From NCBI GenBank assembly GCA_038496445.1, contig JALMLS010000461.1, positions 186,001-250,000 on the forward strand: 64,000 bases of DNA, written 5' to 3'. The notes beneath the pieces were generated by a model. It had not been told where the DNA came from and searched no databases. It saw nothing but the letters and a program-made list of their open reading frames with translations. Within the stretch, counting starts at the first letter, position 1, and each line of letters starts with the position of its first letter. Shown one piece after another: positions 43,634 to 55,319 of the stretch. The translations under genes and the position numbers were made by a program. The DNA comes from Trichosphaerium sp. ATCC 40318. Its lineage: Eukaryota > Discosea > Flabellinia > Trichosidae.

Positions 43634-45572
43634 TTAAAAAAAAAGCATCTGTATACCTTTCTCGTTGTTATCAATAGCTACAGTTTGTGGTAAGACGTTT
43701 GTTGGCTGTGTTATAATAGAATAGTTTGCATTTGGATAGAGTAAGACTTCCTCACATTTCGCTGAAGCTTCCAAAATTTTTACAAAGTACAAGTCTTTTA
43801 CAACGTCCTTAAAATACAGACTGTTTCTACAAACAGGACATTGCCAAGAATTAGATTTGTTACATACAGTAAGCCAAGTTACAAGGTCAAAACACTAAGA
43901 AGAAAATGAAAAAATGAAAACAAACAAAAGAGGTAACAAAACAATTACATACTCTAAGATGTTCGCACAGAGCTCCACGGCAGGGTATTTTAACCTTCAC
44001 AAAACTCAAAGGATCATTTAGAGGTACTTTCACTTGGCTTAGTATACCACCAAGCGCCGAAAAAGTAGTACGAACTAGTCTTAAGTTAGTAAAATGCGAC
44101 GAACTTGAATGATCTGTACTTTTGTGCTTGGACTCAGCTGTGCTGAAGGGCTTCACATGTTGAACAATCTCATTTGTGTGTCTTTTTCTCATATACTGTA
44201 CAACAAAGTACCAACCCTAAACGTGTCAGAGGAGAGCTTTCAGATTTGTAGTAATGAGACTAAAATGAACCTTTTTTTTTGCTATTTTGTTGCATTTTAT
44301 AGATATTTTGTTCCATCCTTTGATTGCCTTGTCAGTCAAGTCCCAAACTCCCTTTTTCTATTGACCAATTAATTAACATATAAGAAAGATATCCCATTTA
44401 AAGACGCACATTACCAATACTCAGACAACTACCATTGATAGTCAAAGTCGTTAATCCTCTTGGCGTGATGCTCGAACAAAGCCTTTTCTTGTCAATGTAG
44501 CACCTTAGTATTATCATATAATCGCTGTTATTGTCATGATCGAAGGTAAATATATGAGAACCAGCTTTATTTATTTTGAAGAGACCAAGAGGTTTTGTAT
44601 CAGCAGGTGGAACACGAAAAGGATCATTGTTTTCACATTCTGGAATTAACTTTTGCATCGTCTCAGGCATGTCTTCTAGCTTAATACCTGTAGGGCGTAT
44701 TGGCTTATACCCAGATGATTTTGGTACTGTGTACTTAGTATCACAGTTATTTTTTTTGCTACAGAGGTATTTCTTAGCAAGGAGTTCATGCGAGCAGAAA
44801 AAAAACGTGATTTATGAAAAATAAGGAAACGGGTTTTTTTTGTTTGTAGATTACACGCTACACGTTAATTTCAAGCCTGTGAGTATTCCATTTGATTCAT
44901 ATTCGAATCATTATAGCGATAGATAGCCACAACGAAGGACAAAACATGACATTTTGTAAAAAAAAAAGTTTTGGTCAACTACTACGTTTAAAATGGCTTT
45001 GTATCTGATTTGAGCATACGATGTATGATATATGTACTATATCTATTCATATGTAAAGTCACAAGGCTTGATTTGAATCACTCACGGATCTTTTACGCAA
45101 AGAAGAGTTGTAGTTTACAACCAAGTTTTGTAGAATCAGTGTAAAAGAGTTTACCTTACAACCTCAATTACGCGTAAGGCATCCCGTAGATGTTGTTCAT
45201 GAACTTTAGTTGGGTACTTGTAACAACAATATCGCTTCATTACGTCCACAATAGTATTTTCGAGTGTTTTAGAGGCCTCGAAATGGTTTCTATTCTCACA
45301 ATCATTAAAACCCAGTTTTCTAACCCGAATTAATGTTTTATAGCGCTGTAACAACGTCTAAAGTGTTAATACGTACGACAGACATTCCTTAATGTGTTTC
45401 AGCTCAAAGACTCTTCGAATGATAGACTACGTACCCTGTTAGGCGTGAAAACCATCTAACAGAGCGCGTGGGCGTGCTCCGTAGGAAAGATTAAAAAAAC
45501 GCTTACTTGTATTTTAGAGTACTCATAGAGGTCTTTAACTTCTCGGAGCGTTCGACTTCTACACTCAGACAT
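43634..45572 (-). CDS. PIAS/Siz-type SUMO E3 ligase (SP-RING/MIZ finger)
   Basis: Begins MSECRSRTLREVKDLYEYSK at ATG 45572-45570, followed by an exon at 45160-45350 (KTLENTIVDVMKRYCCYKYP, DALRVIEVV) that may be the DNA-binding N-terminal module. A PINIT-like region spans 44850-44400 (DMPETMQKLIPECENNDPFR ... SDYMIILRCYIDKKRL). The SP-RING is split by an intron: KVKIPCRGALCEHLRCFDLV then TWLTVCNKSNSWQCPVCRNS (43990-43825), with the C-x-H-x-C ... CPVC pattern of MIZ fingers. It ends QTVAIDNNEKGIQMLFF at 43634 unless spliced onward. The enzyme transfers SUMO to chromatin proteins. Nuclear. Confidence 0.8.
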
Positions 45573-45580
45573 TACTTTGA

Positions 45581-45905
45581 TTACTCAAAACGGAACACTA
45601 ACAAAGAAAAACGCTGAAAATAAATGAAAAAAAAAAGCCTTTTGCTTTTCCCGATTTGGAGCACGTGATACTTGAAATATTGCCTGGAGTTCATGGGAAT
45701 AACGTAGATAACCACTCCTACGTTATTGGATCCTCCTCTTGAAAACTGGCTAAAGTGCGACAAGTCCTTCAACAGTAGGTCAGCGAAGGTCATCTAGTTG
45801 TTAAAAAACGCAGAAAAAACCTTGTTCCTACATAAAGAGATCAACTCTTACCCATTGTCGTACTTTATAACACCAACGGAGATTTTCACCTGAGTTTCGC
45901 AACAT
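45581..45905 (-). CDS. Possible small gene, unknown
   Basis: An ATG at 45905-45903 gives MLRNSGENLRWCYKVRQW, a GTAAGAG donor and an AACTAG acceptor, then MTFADLLLKDLSHFSQFSRG and a frame open to 45581. It would end 9 bp before the start of the SUMO ligase and begin only 27 bp from the divergent F-box/MORN-2 gene. It may instead be a 5' exon of the ligase. Confidence 0.3.
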
Positions 45906-45932
45906 AAACGCACTAGAGATTATTGCAGTAAT

Positions 45933-47246
45933 ATGAAGGCATCACCATTAAAAAAGGTAAATATGGATATAAAAACTTGATCTAATTTCGCCAAGCAAAT
46001 TAATAAACCAGAATCGACGTATTGCAACACGTTACTTGCCCTTCCGCTCGAGTTACAGCTAGAAATATCAAATTTAGAGTTTGAAGTGTTCCAGAAGTGG
46101 CCTATTTTATCAAAACACACAGCAATAACAACAAGGTTTGATGCAGATTTGAAAAAACATGGCACTTGGCTGCAATGTTGTGAAGAAGAAAACACGAACA
46201 AAAGCAACAAAACAACTCCACTAATAGCATCACAGAATACAATAATATGTCAGGAATCTTATAAACACGGCATTTTAGATGGAGAGGCCAAACTGTGGGA
46301 TAGTAAGACAGGTTTGCTATTTATTCAGTGTATATACATAAATAACAAGAAGCATGGTGATTTCAAAACGTGGTACACAAATGGTAAGTTACGACAGTAC
46401 AGTCACTACATTGACGGAAAGAAAAATGGATGTCATAAAAAATGGCATTGCAACGGACGTATGGCTTTTAAATGTAATTATGTTGACGATAAACAAGAGG
46501 GAGAATTTAAGTTGTGGTATGACAATGGAAGATTATTTAAAGAGTATAAGCTTGTCAATGGTTGTGATAGTGAGCACAAGGAGTGGTTTCGTAATGGTCA
46601 AATACAAACATATTGTTATCGTGATAAAGACAATATTACACGACAATACAAGGAGTGGCACGAAAATGGGCAGTTAGCCAAAGTTCACAATTACATAGAT
46701 AAAGATTGTACTCAGTATGAAGAATCAATGTGGCATGACAATGGACAATTGCTTAGCCAATGCACTATTATCAATAACAAAGAACAAGGACAGTACAGAC
46801 GTTGGCATAATAATGGACAGATATGGATTCAATGTAATTATGTGGACAGTAAAATAGATGGAGAGTACAAAGAGTGGTATTACAACGGCCAACTGAAGCA
46901 AAGTTATAGGTATGACAATGGTGAGTTAGTCGGTGATGCTAAAAAATGGTACTACACTGGCCAATTGTGTGTTCAATGCCATTATATTCAAGGTAAAATG
47001 GAAGCAGAGTACAAGCAATGGCATATAAACGGACAGTTACATGTATTGTTTAACAACGAAAATGACAAAATGGTTGGAGAATATAAAAAATGGGACATGA
47101 CAGGAGAGTTGTATCTTTCTATCAATTTAGTGAATGGTGGTTTTGAAAGAAATAGAAGCTACAATAACTTGCTAACTGAGGAAGAGATATTCTTCAGGCA
47201 ACTAAAGACATATGATGATTTCGATTTTGAAGACGGTATGGACTAA
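45933..47246 (+). CDS. F-box / MORN-2 (YwqK-like) repeat protein
   Basis: A first exon MKASPLKK (ATG 45933) joins, after an intron GTAAAT...GCCAAG (45957 to about 45994), to NKPESTYCNTLLALPLELQL EISNLEFEVFQKWP, an F-box-like helix. The rest is about 11 repeats of 22-24 residues built on GEYKEWYYNGQLKQSYRY, with the W-(H/Y)-x-N-G-Q-L core of MORN-2 repeats. The repeats are known from bacterial YwqK proteins, some eukaryotes and giant DNA viruses. An acidic tail (DDFDFEDGMD) ends the protein. The combination matches the F-box/LRR genes nearby in plan: F-box plus a homogenised repeat array, hence a likely substrate adaptor with a different recognition scaffold. Confidence 0.75.
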
Positions 47247-47640
47247 GTAGAACAACTGATAAACAATCTTTATGGCTGTACACGTGTTTTACTCTGTTAC
47301 AGACATTTGGGTATAATATAACAAATGCTTGGCACTGCACTAGAGCCACAAGACATTTTGTCTTCTTCCCAACATCGTCTATAGTTAGTGTTCCTTGGTT
47401 AGTTGATAGAAGAAAGTAACTCAGAATCATATTAATTTCCATTTCTACGCTGTCGCTTGTTTGCTGCTTTCTGGGTTATTGTTTGTAAACTTGTACAAAA
47501 ACTACCATTTTACTTCTACGCTGTTGCTTATTTACTGCTCGCTGTCTTTTTTTCTGAGTTTATTTCGAACCTCTTAATCTCAGAACTATTTCTTTAACAT
47601 TCGAATACTGTTATTGTCGGCTTATTCTTAGCGTCGATTC

Positions 47641-48110
47641 TTAGTTCTGACATGGGTTTGAAGAGGACCAGATTTCCGAAAAGAATAGCAAAACTGCACT
47701 AAATAATGTTACAAATACATCACTTGCTTTTGGTTTTTTTACCAATTTGGCCCATGCAAAGTTACCACAACAAACCGCCGAACCACCTCTGTAGCATGGC
47801 CATTGTGTGGCATTTCTATAGTGAACCTTATTTAGACTTATTGCAATTGTGAAACTCATACTCTGAATCTAAAACATACAACCTTAGTTCCACTTTCATA
47901 GTCATAATCCATGCTATTCAAAAGCTTGTAGGGATTACTTTCGTTCATAGATATGAGGCGTTCCAGCAAGTATTCAAAAAGCAACTTGCTTTGCCATAAC
48001 TCTTCAAAGTTAAACCACTATAAATGTCAAACATATCCATGTGATCGTCTGTTAGTCCTAGAATCTCAGGAGTTCTTGACAATGTTAGCTAAGAAAACAA
48101 CAAGAAAAGA
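47641..48110 (-). CDS. Small membrane or secreted protein gene, degraded in the other arm
   Basis: Exon-like blocks on the minus strand: NFEELWQSKLLFEYLLERLI then SMNESNPYKLLNSMDYDYES (about 48020-47895), followed by NATQWPCYRGGSAVCCGNFA and a hydrophobic DVFVTLFSAVLLFFSEIW with stop at 47641. Joins between them are not settled. The left duplication arm has the same region with in-frame damage. No family recognised. Confidence 0.35.
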
Positions 48111-48275
48111 AATAACGCAAATGAAAGGTTCAGAGTATGGTGACTTATTACATCACACAACATGGTACTTTATTGCTTTATTTTAACTTGCCCTTCCTTG
48201 AAGCTGTACATACTAAATTTAAAGTTTGGCAAGACTATTAAAGAAACAACAAAACAAACATGTGCAATGACTTTA

Positions 48276-49548
48276 TTATATTACAAGTAATGCAAATATA
48301 GTAACAAACAACACAGTTAGTGAAGGTATTGAAATGTAAGAGCAAGATATTGCTCCCGGTGTACTTGGTTGATCAGTCGTTGGAGAAATAGTTGTAGGTG
48401 ATACAGAAGTAGGTGCATTTGTTTGAATTACACCTGTTAGAGTGGTTGGAGGTACAGTTGGAGCAGCAGTAGGCGGTTCAGTTGTTGGGGTAGTATTTGG
48501 AGTCACAGTAGTTGGAGTTGTAGTAGTCAGAGGTATAGTTGGAGGCACAGTAGTCGGAGGCGCAGTAGTCGGAGGTATAGTAGTTGGAGGCACAGTAGTC
48601 GGAGGCGCAGTAGTCGGAGGCATAGTAGTTGGTGCCATAGTAGTTGGAGGCGCAGTAGTCGGAGGTATAGTAGTCGGAGACACAGTAGTCGGAGGTATAG
48701 TAGTCGGAGGCACAGTAGTCGGAGGCGCAGTAGTCGGAGGTATAGTAGTTGGTGCCACATTAGTTGGAGGTATAGTAGTCGGAGGACGCATAGTAACTGG
48801 GGGCGTGTTCAGTGTTGGAATAAAAGCTCCAGAATAGAACATCACTGTATACACACAAGACTTAAATTGCTCGCCTCCGCCATTTTCATCTGTCATTATT
48901 CGTACTGTATCTGTAATAGTTGGTAAAACATCAGTGACAGTTGATTCCAGTATTGATGAATCTTCAATAATACCATAAGTAGCATTTCGTGTTGAAGGAT
49001 CATACCTGAAATGAACAAAAAGTTAGTAAACTGAACATGTGTTTTTGAACTCAATTTGGTTGCTGACGTACGCGAAAAAGATTGACATGAAACCACTTTG
49101 AAGCGAATCAATAGTAGCAGAACCTCCCGGAGTAGCAAGAACAAGTTTTTCCTGGTTAACGTAAAATCCACTATCCGTGACACTAGCCCATCCAAGGATT
49201 CTCCCCACACGGGGGATGTAGGTAACTCAATATCAAGTTGTATTACAATAGTGTATGGGTTGTTTATAAGCGTGACAGGGTTGTTTAGTATCAGAAATGG
49301 GTTTGTAGCATCTGGAAGCTCTAGACAGCCCTCTATCATGTTGTAGACCTCTGGTATGCCTATTGTTAAGTTTCTATTTCGAGAAACAGTCAGAAAATCA
49401 TTCAAAAGGCGTTTCCAGCATACCCATTACCAACGCTATCTGATAGGTTGCCGTCAAGGTTAAATTCATGTACTAGAGTCTGAGTGACTGCTAGTTGCAG
49501 GAATGCGACTACAAAACAGAAAGATACAACAGCTTGTATGTTGTACAT
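48276..49548 (-). CDS. Mucin-like surface protein, copy 2 (frameshifted)
   Basis: Same start, signal peptide, introns and C-terminal anchor as copy 1. Differences: the Thr-Pro stalk is longer (about 30 PPTT-type units), and a stretch in the LamG domain (about 49090-49235) is strongly diverged while both flanks are almost identical. In that stretch a G run is one base shorter than in copy 1 (four G instead of five, near 49203-49207), which shifts VWGRILGWASVTDSGFYVNQ out of frame with the upstream exon. Unless that is a sequencing error, this copy makes a truncated protein. The downstream frame is otherwise open and protein-like. Confidence 0.7.
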
Positions 49549-49965
49549 GTTGCGTTGTGTGTACGAAAATAGCTTTTATGATTTTAATAGCACTAAATTT
49601 AGCTGTTGTGCTTAATTAAGTATGATTATGTGGTTTTGGTGTGACTAAATCTAAACCTGTCCGGTGTTTACGTTTAGAGAGCTAATTAACATTCATGAGT
49701 GTTTTATTAAACGGATTGTTATTTTTAGGAATTGACATGTCAAGTTTTCGGTTTTTTACTAACTGGACGCATAGGGTTATGTAGTATTCCGGAATTTCTT
49801 TCCCGGTCAACAAGCGGCGATTCTAGGTCAACCTTGGGTGATATTGTGTCAAAACGTTAAGAAATTATGGAATAATATTCCGGAACCCTATGCGTGCCCA
49901 ATAGCTTCCAAAATTTGGGTTGTACATTTTTACCGAAAGCTTCTACCAAAACCGAAAAAAGGTTG

Positions 49966-50594
49966 GTTGTAAAAATAGGATTGTCACTATTTTTTTATTG
50001 ATACCTTTTATTCAAATTTGGCAGAGTTTTACACGCTCCACCAATGGCTGACAACATGTCGGCATCCACTTAAACATTTCCGCTTTGCGGCAAAAAAGCC
50101 GAAAATTGTGCGAGTTTCCTGTCATTTAGAGCGCGTTTTACAAAGAAAACTCGTAAAGTTGTCAGCTGCATTTGTTATCCCACTCTCACAATTTTAGAAC
50201 AAATGCCGACTTCCAAACGTTTCCGCCTCTGCCTGGGCTGTAAATGTAGAAGAGCCAAGTTCGACTATTTATATGCGTTTCAGGAGCGTTGAGAGCGAGA
50301 GGCAAAAAAGCCGAAAACAGTGTAAACACGCCAAAAAATGACAACCTGAAAACTTAACGAGTTTTCTTTGTAAAATGCGCCAATGCCAACATGCAAACAA
50401 TTTACAGGACACCTGAACTCTACAAGATACGCTCATGTTAATGTTAGTCTGTTTAGAACTGAATTACAGGAAGGACACTACCATTTTTGACAGAAAGCTG
50501 TTCCATCTTTGACTTCCGTGTTACCTTTTCTGAGTCATTTTCGTTCACTATTTACTAACAAATGTTCAATTTGTTTATTATTGTTTATACAAGG
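49966..50594. other. Intergenic, no gene seen
   Basis: Contains two related GC-richer patches (AAAACTCGTAAAG / AAAACTTAACGAG contexts near 50150 and 50355) but no gene. Confidence 0.4.
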
Positions 50595-53276
50595 CTACAT
50601 CTTTGTGTTATCATCTTCTCGCTCCAGTATACTAGTATCAGCAATCTGCTTGGCGTTGATTAAGGTAGCTTTGTCTTCTAATTGTAGTTCCAAAGTTGGT
50701 TTATTCAGAATCTTTAGAAAGAGTTGTTAGTCAAATTTCTTTATGGTTAGTGTGTTTCGTTACCTCATTATTGTCTTCTAGAAGACTAAAATCTTGCACT
50801 GTATCCAAGTGTTCTGTGAATAAATCTGTGACTTCTTGTCTGAAACCAAATGTATTAAAGAATGGTTCTAAAGGTTGAGCCAAGAACTTTTTTTTCTTCT
50901 CCTCTTTTTCATCATCCAACGCCCATTCCTTTTCTTTTTTAAGTAGTTAGAACCTTTGGCAGCTATACTCGTTTACTTTTCATACCTTTTAAAGCTTGAG
51001 CGTTATCTTTAAGAGCAATACTAGCGCTTGACTTGAGCCTTTCAAATTCTTTGTCCAAAACACCATCATAGTTTTCAATTGCTTTTTCAGCCTTCTCAAT
51101 GCGTATTTTATCGGCAATAGTGATCTTAACCTTTGGTTCTTTAATTGAATTCAACACTTCTGATGTTGAGAGTCTCTTAAATTGTCTAACAGTCGTGATA
51201 TGCTTGGAAATCTTATCAACAATCTCTTTACGAACTTTACACTATGGTAATAGTTAGTTGTGATACCAACAATCTACAACAAGCACGTGTACCTTTGTTA
51301 AAAAGTTATCTATTGGAGATGCAAGATCTAGACGGTCACCACCAACATGGTTTGCACTCTTGAGTATGCATGCTTTGTTAGCTGTAAGAGATGCAGATAT
51401 TTTTTCTTCTATCTTGCATTGCCTCAAATACCCAACTAAAGCAGCACAAGATATGTTCTTTCCTTCCAAGTGTTTAGTGAGGGTATCACACTCTTTGTCC
51501 GTTGCCTCGGGAAAATACTTTCTGAATAAACTTCGTTGTTGTGAATCATCAGACCAATCAAGTTTGATGTGATGATTGAAACGTCCAACTCTTAAAAAAG
51601 TAAGAAAAAAAATTGTGTTGAGGGGTATACCGTATAAGTGCTTCGTCAAGGTTTTCGTATCTGTTTGATGTAGCAACCACAATTGGTCCATCTTTGTTCG
51701 CTGGTCCATCAAGAGCAACTATATAGACGTTTAGCTCATAGTATAGCAATGAGAAAAGTGAAGTACATACGAAGTAATCCTCCAAGAGAAACTCTGCTAG
51801 AATGTTTCTTTGAAGTATCTTTCGAAAAATCATCTCGTTTTGGACAAACGACATCTATCTCTTCTATTGCTATCAAAGTTCTCGGATTTATACGACCAAA
51901 CATTCCTTGAAAAAACAAAGACTAAGAAAAAAACAAAGATTTCATAACGGGTTCACATACTCAATAACCTAGAGTCGTTCAATGTTCCAGCAGTTAAGCT
52001 TACAAGTATTATATCATACCTTAAGGTATTTATTGTTAGTGAGTGCACGTGTTCGGTTAAATAGTCACGTACTTTAGGAACCCAGCAATAAAACCTAGAA
52101 GCATAGTTTTGCCAGTGCCTGGGGGACCTACTAGTAGTATACTCTCACGATGATTCTGATTATGTTGCTTCCACATCTCTACAGTAAGAAAAAAAGGTAA
52201 ACAATTTCATAAAACAAACTGTAGGTATTACCAGGGTGATACTTGAAGTTTGTTAGAATCTTCATAATATTGGTTTTTACGCTGTCTGCGAGTATGATGT
52301 TATCTAATGTAGAAACACGTGGTTTTGTTACAAGTCGTCTTTGACCACTCCAGTCAGGTTGCCTATAAATGTTAGCTTGTTTTAATTGCCTTTGACGGTC
52401 TTACCAGATGATTGTTTTGTTTGGATTCTTATTTTTTTCGTAAGTCTCTCCTGCTTCATTCAATACTTTTGAGAAAACGTCAGAGTTCCATCTGAATGTT
52501 GAAAGGGTAATAGTATGAATCTAATGATAAAATACATAAGAGTTCTTACTATCAAAGATAGTTATTAACGCACACTGCCAGGTTGATTCTCCCACCCAAT
52601 ACCATGCTGAAGTTGTTCTTTCTTAATATCGATCCATAAATTAGCACCATTGTAAGATATCATATAGCTCCCATCGTCAGGTTGAAAAACAAGATTCATG
52701 TCATCTTCTGGGATACCTGCCAAAAAATTAAAAATATAAATGCAATTTAACAAACAATTGAACGTACTTTCGTCACTCCAGTAATATTCTGATGTCTCTA
52801 CTTTTATACTAGAATTACTTACTTTATCTTTGTAATTATGCGAAAGCCAGAAGCACAATCGATCGTATACAGGGCCATCATCATTACCATTTGTAACCTA
52901 ACAAACACTTTTAGAAAAAAAAGTCAAGCAAGCTAAGGTAAAACGAACAGTGAGCGAAGATATTATGCCCCATTCTCCAACAATATGCTTCCAACAGAAT
53001 TTAAACGTTGAGTGAACTGCATCTTTCATATAATACAGAATTCCCATAACAACAGCGCTTCTAAAGATAGTCTCTTTCATCATTTCATTTGAAAATGAAA
53101 AAACTACTGATGAGTATGCACGCAGTATAGCCATAGTGCTCTATAACATCTTAGTATTTCATATTGGTATTATCGCCATAGGTACGTACAACGATAAATA
53201 CTGCAGCCCCTGCGTATATGTAGTACTGGATGTTGTTGACATCACCATCAAGATGACTGCTCTTCTTTTCAGACAT
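50595..53276 (-). CDS. BCS1-type AAA ATPase
   Basis: Start ATG 53276-53274: MSEKKSSHLDGDVNNIQYYI then YAGAAVFIV, a membrane segment, and after an intron AILRAYSSVVFSFSNEMMKE. Middle exons (52,560-52,860) carry the BCS1-N region. Walker A is SILLVGPPGTGKTMLLGF near 52110, Walker B LIAIEEIDVVCPKRD near 51860, sensor KDGPIVVATSNRYENLDEAL near 51660, then RVGRFNHHIKLDWSD, the BCS1 second-region signature. A charged coiled-coil C-terminus (KAEKAIENYDGVLDKEFERL, DDEKEEKKKKFLAQPLEPFF) is longer than in mitochondrial BCS1. BCS1 translocates the folded Rieske protein across the inner mitochondrial membrane; plant and protist relatives have other sites. At least eight introns. Confidence 0.82.
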
Positions 53277-53870
53277 TTCTCTTTGAAGGTTTGAAACGTG
53301 TTTGGTTTCTTATTTTATAGGTACAAGAACCATTTAATATTCCTTGAAGTATGGGATAAAACTTAGAATAAACAGACCTACGTCATCGAAAAAGTTCCAC
53401 ATGATAGCAAAATTGCGAAAAAGATTAAAAAAACAATTGTGTTGCACATTTTTTTTGAAATTGTTACAGATATTACTTAAAAGTATGTGTAAGTACCTTG
53501 TAAGCGCCACTATTTGAGTTCATTTAATGTCACGAGGAGCATCATTTGCAGACCAAGAGAAAGCTGGAGCATGTAACGCGATTTTCGGCATGGTAAAAGC
53601 GTTGGGTTTCCGTATGTTTACAAAAGACCTTGATTGCACCTACAACACAACAATCTCACTAAGTCCATCGTAAGTAAACATGTATTATCAAACATGCCAA
53701 ATTATACCTGTTGATGCTTTCCCTGTTTGAATGGTGCCAACACTGTAAAACCTATTCGAGCACAAGAGAACAAGTTAACAGTACACGCCACTTTGAAGCG
53801 AATGTTGAACGCCAAAACACGTGATTTCTGTTGAATGCAACCTTTTCGCCAAATAGAAGCCCAAAATGTA
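53277..53870. other. Spacer upstream of BCS1; possible short exons
   Basis: On the minus strand, VQSRSFVNIRKPNAFTMPKI then ALHAPAFSWSANDAPRDIK (about 53650-53540) looks protein-like and follows a GTTGTAG acceptor. It could be a small mitochondrial protein or an upstream exon; no ending could be tied to BCS1. Confidence 0.3.
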
Positions 53871-53877
53871 GTTTTAG

Positions 53878-54951
53878 AACACGGAAATTCATTTGCGATC
53901 TATCAGACGTGAAGTCGTCGATGATACGCTATATCTGCTTTCAGGGGTACACTCAATCAATCTTTCGCGTTGTGAATACATAACAGATTACGGCATCAAA
54001 GCATTAGCCGGTGTACACAAAATCAATTTAGGAGGTACAAATGTGACAGATGAAGGTTTGAAAGCTTTGGCTGGCGTACACACTATTTTGTTGTATAGCT
54101 GCGATGGTATTACAGATAAAGGCGTTATCTGCTTGGCAGGTGTACATACAATTGACTTGTGTCAGTGTAGATCAATAACAGATTCAGGTATCAAGGCATT
54201 GGCTGGTGTACATACAATTATGTTATCATGTACAAATGTAACTGATGAAGGTTTGAAAGCTTTAGCTGGTGTACACACTATTTCGTTGTCTAGTTGCAAT
54301 GGTATTACAGATAAAGGTGTTATCTGCTTGGCAGGTTGTTATCAGATTATGTTACTATCTTGTCAATCAATAACAGATGAAGGTTTGAAGGCATTAGCTG
54401 GAGTACACACTATCAACTTGTGGAATTGCGGTAATATCACAGATGAAGGCATTAAGCCATTAGCTGGAGTTTATAACATTAATATTGCCGGTTGCCGGAG
54501 AATAACAGATGAGGGCATAAAGGCATTAGCAGGTGTACATGAAATTGAATTAACTAATACGAGTGTGTCAGATGAAGGCTTGAAGGCATTGTCAAGCGTA
54601 CATACTATCATCTTGACAGAATGTGAGAGAATAACAGATGAGGGTGTAAAAGCATTGAGTCGAGTTCATACAATTGATTTAATGTCTACTAATGTGACAA
54701 GTGAATGCCTAGGGGCACTATCTGGGGCACACAAAATTTCACTTACACTTTGTCGAGGAATAACAGATGAAGGTTTATCAGAATTGGCAGGTGTACATAC
54801 AATTAATTTAGCACATACTTCAGTAACAGATGAAGGCATTGGAGCACTAGCAGGAGTTCACACAATCAACTTAATAGGCACAAGTGTGACAGATGAAGGG
54901 TTGAAAGTGTTGGCTGGTGTACCTTGTCTATATTACCACCGGATAAACTAA
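53878..54951 (+). pseudogene. Leucine-rich-repeat protein lacking the F-box, copy 5
   Basis: About 350 codons of LRRs (ITDEGIKALAGVHTINL type, 14 repeats) with no ATG at the start. Homology to copy 1 begins at NTEIHLRSIRREVVDDTLYL, aligned to NTAISLHFISNTVFDDSLHL, but just upstream are in-frame stops (TAG 53875-53877 and 53869-53871) where the F-box should be. No F-box sequence is present before it; that DNA is the 5' region of BCS1. Its C-terminal third is nearly identical to copy 1 (for example ALSRVHTIDLMSTNVT). Either a 5'-truncated duplicate, or a gene with an unfound first exon. The repeats themselves are uninterrupted. Confidence 0.7.
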
Positions 54952-55319
54952 GAATATAATATCAACATCCATAAATAAATACATATCACGTTACACTGAG
55001 CCTTATTTCCTTGTGTTGCCCTTAAGGGGGCACGCTGAGAAAGGAATGACCTTAGCCCCACGGGCATCTTCGGGCTTTAAACCCATCTAAAATCGCGTAA
55101 AACGCTGAAAAAATATGATAGCGAACTGTGTAGATTGATTACTTGATTTCAAAGCCCGAAATGTCATTTTTTTTCTCAACTTTTTGACCTTAATTACACG
55201 GATTTGAAACAACTTTTAAAGTTATTCATCCGCTATTGCACCACTTGGAGACGCATTTTAGGTGGTGTAGAGCAAATTCGGTATTGTTCTGCGTTAATAA
55301 CAATACTATTGTAGGGTAT

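Larger units (their letters stand above)
47420..49965 (-). repeat. Inverted segmental duplication, right arm
   Basis: Reverse-complement match to 30695-33085, about 14 kb away. It is longer by about 150 bp because it keeps more of a small gene at 47641-48110 and has more Thr-Pro repeats. Confidence 0.85.
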
